NCBI GenBank assembly: GCA_964513075.1
Contig: CAZELR010000002.1
Span: 62,001-126,000 of the forward strand
Direction: 5' to 3'
DNA length: 64,000 nt
Source of the DNA: DAOUBP01 sp964513075
Lineage (GTDB): Bacteria > Chloroflexota > Anaerolineae > CG2-30-64-16
The notes beneath the pieces are model-generated. The model was not told the origin of the DNA. It worked only from the letters and a program-made list of their open reading frames with translations, and made no database searches. Made by a program: the position numbers and the translations under genes. Of the stretch, positions 60,368 through 64,000 are shown piece by piece (position 1 is the first letter of the stretch; every line of letters starts with the position of its first letter).

Positions 60368-60452
60368 ACCGCTGCAACCTCGCTGTTGCACGAGCCGGGG
60401 CCGGGGCGGGTTGTTGCGCCTCGGTCGTGTGGCCTGCAGACCGCACAATCAT

Positions 60453-60481
60453 AGTATAGCAAAAACCTTTTAAGCTGTCAA
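60453..60481 (-). promoter_or_regulatory. lacI-type regulator promoter
   Basis: Minus strand consensus TTGACA (60476-60481) and TATACT (60453-60458) with a 17-bp spacer. AT-rich spacer GCTTAAAAGGTTTTTGC. A CTGAGCGGGTTAAC repeat half lies just upstream at 60523-60541. Confidence 0.8.
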
Positions 60482-60610
60482 TACCCTATCGGCAATGAGC
60501 AGGACTATTAAATTGTCAGAGGTAGTCACCCTGAGCGGGTTAACGAAAAGACGTTCGACATGACTCGTATAGAGACTTGACTGACCCTGGAGAATGGAGG
60601 GGGCGGGGTC

Positions 60611-60639
60611 TTGGCGTCGGGGCGGGGGTAGGGTATACT
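60611..60639 (+). promoter_or_regulatory. yrdB promoter
   Basis: TTGGCG (60611-60616) and TATACT (60634-60639), 17-bp spacer, 41 bp before the ATG. Confidence 0.65.
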
Positions 60640-60679
60640 CAGAAGCTGTTCGCAGCGCTGATGCAGGAGGGCCGGCCAC

Positions 60680-61021
60680 ATGTCATCTCTGAAGAAACTC
60701 AACGCAGGGTTTTCCGTTGTCCTGGAGCTTGCGATGTTGGTGGTTTTTGGCTACTGGGGATTCCGCACCGGGGGAAGCCTGTGGCTGAAATTGCTGTTGG
60801 GGATCGGTGTGCCGCTGGCGGCTTTCATCCTGTGGGGCCTGTTGCTCTCGCCCGCGGGGGGCGGCCAACGCATCAGCAGCACCGTGGGAGTCCTCGTGTC
60901 TGTGGGCCTGTTTTATCTTGCCGTGCTGGCGCTCTATCTAGTCAAACAGCCGGTCCTGGCAACGGCTATGCTCGTTGCCGTCTCGCTCAACCGGACCTTG
61001 GCCGTGGTATGGAAGCAGTAG
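60680..61021 (+). CDS. YrdB family (DUF2568) membrane protein
   Basis: 113 aa, four membrane helices (LNAGFSVVLELAMLVVFGYWGF, then LLGIGVPLAAFILWGLLLSPA). Matches YrdB/DUF2568 in length and sequence. No known function. GGAGG precedes the ATG. Single gene. Confidence 0.85.
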   Translation: MSSLKKLNAGFSVVLELAMLVVFGYWGFRTGGSLWLKLLLGIGVPLAAFILWGLLLSPAGGGQRISSTVGVLVSVGLFYLAVLALYLVKQPVLATAMLVAVSLNRTLAVVWKQ

Positions 61022-61057
61022 CGAGCCGCACGGCCTGCTGCACCCGCCAACCTCCTC

Positions 61058-61163
61058 TTAAATAACCAGCCGGTGCACCAGGGCGCTGGACGCGGTCAGC
61101 CGCTCAGCCAGCGCGGCCGCGTCCAGCGCCTCGCAGCCCGGCCCCACCAACAGCACCGTAAAT
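61058..61163 (-). pseudogene. C-terminal fragment of an unknown gene
   Basis: A minus-strand frame (FTVLLVGPGCEALDAAALAE, ending HRLVI) opens just after an in-frame TGA and closes at 61058. About 34 residues of protein-like sequence with no start codon. Confidence 0.4.
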
Positions 61164-61165
61164 GT

Positions 61166-61255
61166 TCAGCCCCTCGTCGCGCCCAGCGTCAGGCCGGCGA
61201 TAAAGTAGCGCTGCAGGAACAGGAAGATCAGCACGGTCGGCAGGGTAAGGGTATT
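61166..61255 (-). pseudogene. C-terminal fragment of a MalG-type sugar permease
   Basis: LPTVLIFLFLQRYFIAGLTLGA is the standard ending of MalG-like permeases, closed by a TGA at 61166-61168. The upstream part is gone: the LysM gene promoter occupies that DNA (61254-61282). With the fragment at 61058 it marks a deleted sugar-transport locus. Confidence 0.65.
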
Positions 61256-61282
61256 GTCAAATAGCCGCGCTCGGAGTATGAT
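61254..61282 (+). promoter_or_regulatory. LysM protein promoter
   Basis: TTGTCA (61254-61259) and TATGAT (61277-61282), 17-bp spacer, 24 bp before the ATG. Confidence 0.7.
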
Positions 61283-61305
61283 AGTGGCACAGGAGGTTAC
61301 CGTCG

Positions 61306-61752
61306 ATGAAACGCATCTACTTGCCCATGATCTTGAGTTTCGTCTTGGCGTTCGCGGTGCTGGCCGCTGTGCCGGCGCCGGCAGCAGCAGCTCCTTCGGC
61401 AACCGCCGGTGGGCCTGGGTGTGCGGACTGGTATCGGGTGCAGTGCGGCGATACCCTTTCGGGGATCGCCGTGCGCTTCCATACGTCGGTCAACGCCCTG
61501 GCCAGGCTGAACGGGATCTGGAATCCAGATCGGATCTACGCGGGGCAGATTCTGTGCGTGGCGCCGGGTGGGGGTCCGGGCCCTGGTCCGGGGCCGGTGG
61601 CTGGATTCCATTACACCGTAAGGTGCGGGGACAACCTTTACCGTATCGCTGCGCGTTACGGTTGGAGTGTGAGTTACCTGGCGCAGGTCAACCACATCCA
61701 CGACCCGAACCGCATCTACGTGGGGCAGGTGCTGCTGATCCCGCACCATTGA
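61306..61752 (+). CDS. Secreted protein with two LysM domains
   Basis: 148 aa. Signal peptide (about 1-28, ending APAAAA) and two LysM repeats (YRVQCGDTLSGIAVRFHTSV, HYTVRCGDNLYRIAARYGWS) joined by a Gly/Pro linker. Each repeat has VxCGD with Cys where most LysM domains have a non-Cys residue, plus matching Cys nearby (ADWY/ILCVAPG), so disulfides are likely. Binds peptidoglycan or chitin-like glycan; no enzymatic domain. GGAGG precedes the ATG. Confidence 0.9.
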   Translation: MKRIYLPMILSFVLAFAVLAAVPAPAAAAPSATAGGPGCADWYRVQCGDTLSGIAVRFHTSVNALARLNGIWNPDRIYAGQILCVAPGGGPGPGPGPVAGFHYTVRCGDNLYRIAARYGWSVSYLAQVNHIHDPNRIYVGQVLLIPHH

Positions 61753-61907
61753 TCTCGACCCGGAAGCAGGACGCAGATAACGCAGATTGACCTGATTCAG
61801 CGGTCCGTGGATCGCCTGAGCGCTGCATTTTGAGACGCAGCACGTGGGACAGGTCAGTGCCCCGTCCTATGGTTTTGCGCGTCTAGGAATCTGCCCTATT
61901 TCGTCTG

Positions 61908-63017
<1,110 letters not shown>

Positions 63018-63064
63018 TCATGCCCCTGTCATCTTGCGCGGAGCGAGGGATCGCTGCATTCAAA

Positions 63065-63093
63065 TTGACACCCGGCCCAAGGAACATTAGAAT
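63065..63093 (+). promoter_or_regulatory. tRNA-Arg promoter
   Basis: Consensus TTGACA (63065-63070) and TAGAAT (63088-63093) with a 17-bp spacer, ending 10 bp before the first base of the tRNA. Confidence 0.85.
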
Positions 63094-63137
63094 AACACAT
63101 CACGCCCCCATAGCTCAAAGGATAGAGCAGGTGCCTT

Positions 63138-63786
63138 CAACAACGGAGCCTCCAGCGGCAAATACGGAACCGCTGGAGTGGACGGCGCTGTATCGGTGAA
63201 TACCTAAGCGCTTTACAGGCGTATGGCAACACCGAGGAAATGGCGGATCACCTGAAATACGACTGCAATATGGATGGCGAAGCATGCCACATCATACCAA
63301 GGACAAAGGTGATCTCGGGGTCGCTAAAGCACAGGTAGATCTCATACAGCGAGGCTACTTGGTGTTGACGCCTTTCAGCGAACATGCACCATTTGACCTT
63401 GTCGCGTATGGAGAACAGAAATTCCTGCGGGTACAAGTCAAGTATCGCTCAGCCGCTAATGGAGTTCTGGCCATCCCGTTCAGAACATCGTGGGCGGACA
63501 AGAACGGCAGCCATGAGAAGGCAATTGACAAAGACGAGATTGATCTGTTTTGCGTCTATTGCCCGGAAACAGATGAGTGTTACTACTTCAAACCGCAGGA
63601 GTTTCTGAAAGGGATCTACCTTCGCGTTGCTCCCCCGAAGAACAATCAAGCCAAGCATATCAGAATGGCTGAAGAGTTCCGTCAGATACCGTAGAGACTA
63701 TACGCGCCGGGGCTGAGATGCCCAAGATATAGTCCAGACTACAACGCTCCAGGGCAGGTGCGGTCAGGGAAACCTGATGTGGTAGG
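63138..63786 (+). mobile_element. Group I intron in the tRNA-Arg anticodon
   Basis: 649 nt between T34 and C35. The exon ends in T and the intron in G (63786), as group I splicing requires. A core is visible at the 3' side: P7 strand GACTATA (63696-63702) pairs with TATAGTC (63728-63734) within the classic S sequence AAGATATAGTCC (63724-63735), and a P9-like hairpin TCAGG-GAAA-CCTGA is at 63764-63777. At the 5' side a 9-bp stem CTCCAGCGG/CCGCTGGAG (about 63152-63178) is present. A homing endonuclease gene fills the middle. I could not assign P1 with certainty. Confidence 0.88.
63284..63694 (+). CDS. Intron-encoded PD-(D/E)xK homing endonuclease
   Basis: 136 aa, nuclease fold of the group I intron type represented by I-Ssp6803I: KGDLGVAKAQVDLIQRGYLV, then PFDLVAYG with D38 and LRVQVKYR with Q51-x-K53 (QxK variant of the catalytic ExK). 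It should cut intron-less tRNA-Arg genes so that repair copies the intron in. The stop codon (63692-63694) overlaps the start of the intron core. The gene has lower GC and more AT-rich codons than its neighbours, a sign of transfer. Confidence 0.85.
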   Translation: MPHHTKDKGDLGVAKAQVDLIQRGYLVLTPFSEHAPFDLVAYGEQKFLRVQVKYRSAANGVLAIPFRTSWADKNGSHEKAIDKDEIDLFCVYCPETDECYYFKPQEFLKGIYLRVAPPKNNQAKHIRMAEEFRQIP

Positions 63787-63827
63787 CTAAGCACAAGGTT
63801 GCAGGTTCGAGTCCTGCTGGGGGTACT

Positions 63828-64000
63828 TCATCCTAGCCCATCAAACGTAGGCTTCAGCGCGCCGTAGAGCCCGCGATAAAGCGGATAGAGCTTGTCATAA
63901 GCGGCAACCGCTGCGGGCTCCGGCGTTGTGGTGCTGACCACCCGCACGCACGCATCCACCGCCTCGCGCACGTCCGCGTACACCCCCACGCCCGCACCGG
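63828..64000 (-). CDS. Xylulokinase (FGGY family), C-terminal end
   Basis: 57 codons visible before the right edge; stop TGA at 63828-63830. AGVGVYADVREAVDACVRV and YDKLYPLYRGLYGALKPTF are the typical ending of XylB-like kinases. The stop lies 2 bp from the tRNA end. Confidence 0.75.
   Translation of the reverse strand, partial: GAGVGVYADVREAVDACVRVVSTTTPEPAAVAAYDKLYPLYRGLYGALKPTFDGLG

Larger units (their letters stand above)
63104..63825 (+). tRNA. tRNA-Arg(UCU), interrupted by a group I intron
   Basis: 5' exon 63104-63137: acceptor GCCCCCA, D-arm GCTC/GAGC, anticodon stem GGTGC and loop start CTT. 3' exon 63787-63825: CTAA, stem GCAC, variable loop, T-arm GCAGG-TTCGAGT-CCTGC, acceptor TGGGGGT and discriminator A. 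Joined, the anticodon loop is CTTCTAA (anticodon TCT, Arg). Pairing is complete but for G1-U72 and a 27-43 mismatch. The CCA end is not encoded. Confidence 0.9.

Noticed and set aside
63138..63786. Group II intron or transposon as the tRNA interruption
   Set aside because: No domain V/VI, reverse transcriptase or transposase; the S sequence AAGATATAGTCC and terminal G fit group I.

Overview
This 64 kb window is GC-rich bacterial chromosome, most likely from an Anaerolineae/Caldilineae-type Chloroflexota. The evidence is indirect: System I cytochrome c maturation with an unusual CcmE, a corrinoid methyl-transfer locus with a RACo-like activator, many sugar-handling genes, and families of short repeats of the kind common in large chloroflexotal and cyanobacterial genomes. 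The assignment is inferred; there is no rRNA gene to confirm it. Most genes start at ATG behind a GGAGG-like ribosome binding site. Many have sigma70-type promoters with a 17-bp spacer (e.g. TTGACA-N17-TATACT at 60453-60481).

Layout. 1-5662: N-terminus of a peptidoglycan glycosyltransferase, a small unknown protein, MsrA, and a heterodimeric ABC exporter. 6279-20185: a double-GH13 amylopullulanase, a tandem phosphofructokinase closely resembling eukaryotic PFK-1, an odd solo ABC ATPase, a YfhO-flippase fusion and a polyprenol-phosphate mannosyltransferase-like GT2. 20297-22182: an orphan regulator without a phosphoacceptor, rpsT and a DUF2085 membrane protein. 22234-28118: a cytochrome c maturation operon read leftwards (ccmE, a diheme cytochrome, ccmA, ccmB, ccmC, a hidden 47-aa ccmD, and a ccdA whose first transmembrane segment sits at its C-terminus). 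28230-33128: a copper-chaperone-like protein, a GH13 amylase, ThuA and Gfo/Idh proteins, and Lgt. 33160-38484: separate genes for the modules of a cobalamin-dependent methyl-transfer system (folate, corrinoid and homocysteine domains) plus a RACo-like ATPase. 38534-45890: pseudogenes, an unknown 571-aa protein, an isoprenylcysteine-type methyltransferase, an ABC-2 transporter and a membrane acyltransferase. 45887-53565: metal-ion genes (CDF exporter, a DtxR/FeoA/FeoA/Nramp fusion, a collapsed SLC13 transporter, an MgtA-like ATPase) followed by a PIG-L lipoprotein. 53861-60367: an HtrA protease, a second methyltransferase, and a LacI-controlled sugar ABC transporter. 60680-64000: YrdB, a LysM protein, Rho, a tRNA-Arg(UCU) split by a group I intron that encodes a PD-(D/E)xK endonuclease, and the end of a xylulokinase.

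The strongest unusual signals are these. (1) A mobile group I intron lies in a tRNA-Arg anticodon loop. (2) Families of 7-9-bp tandem repeats and inverted repeats are inserted in frame inside conserved proteins; three unrelated ABC ATPases carry one in the same loop. (3) CcdA is circularly permuted. (4) PFK is of eukaryotic type. (5) A metal-sensing regulator is fused to a metal transporter. (6) A methionine-synthase-like system is split into modules and has a RACo activator.
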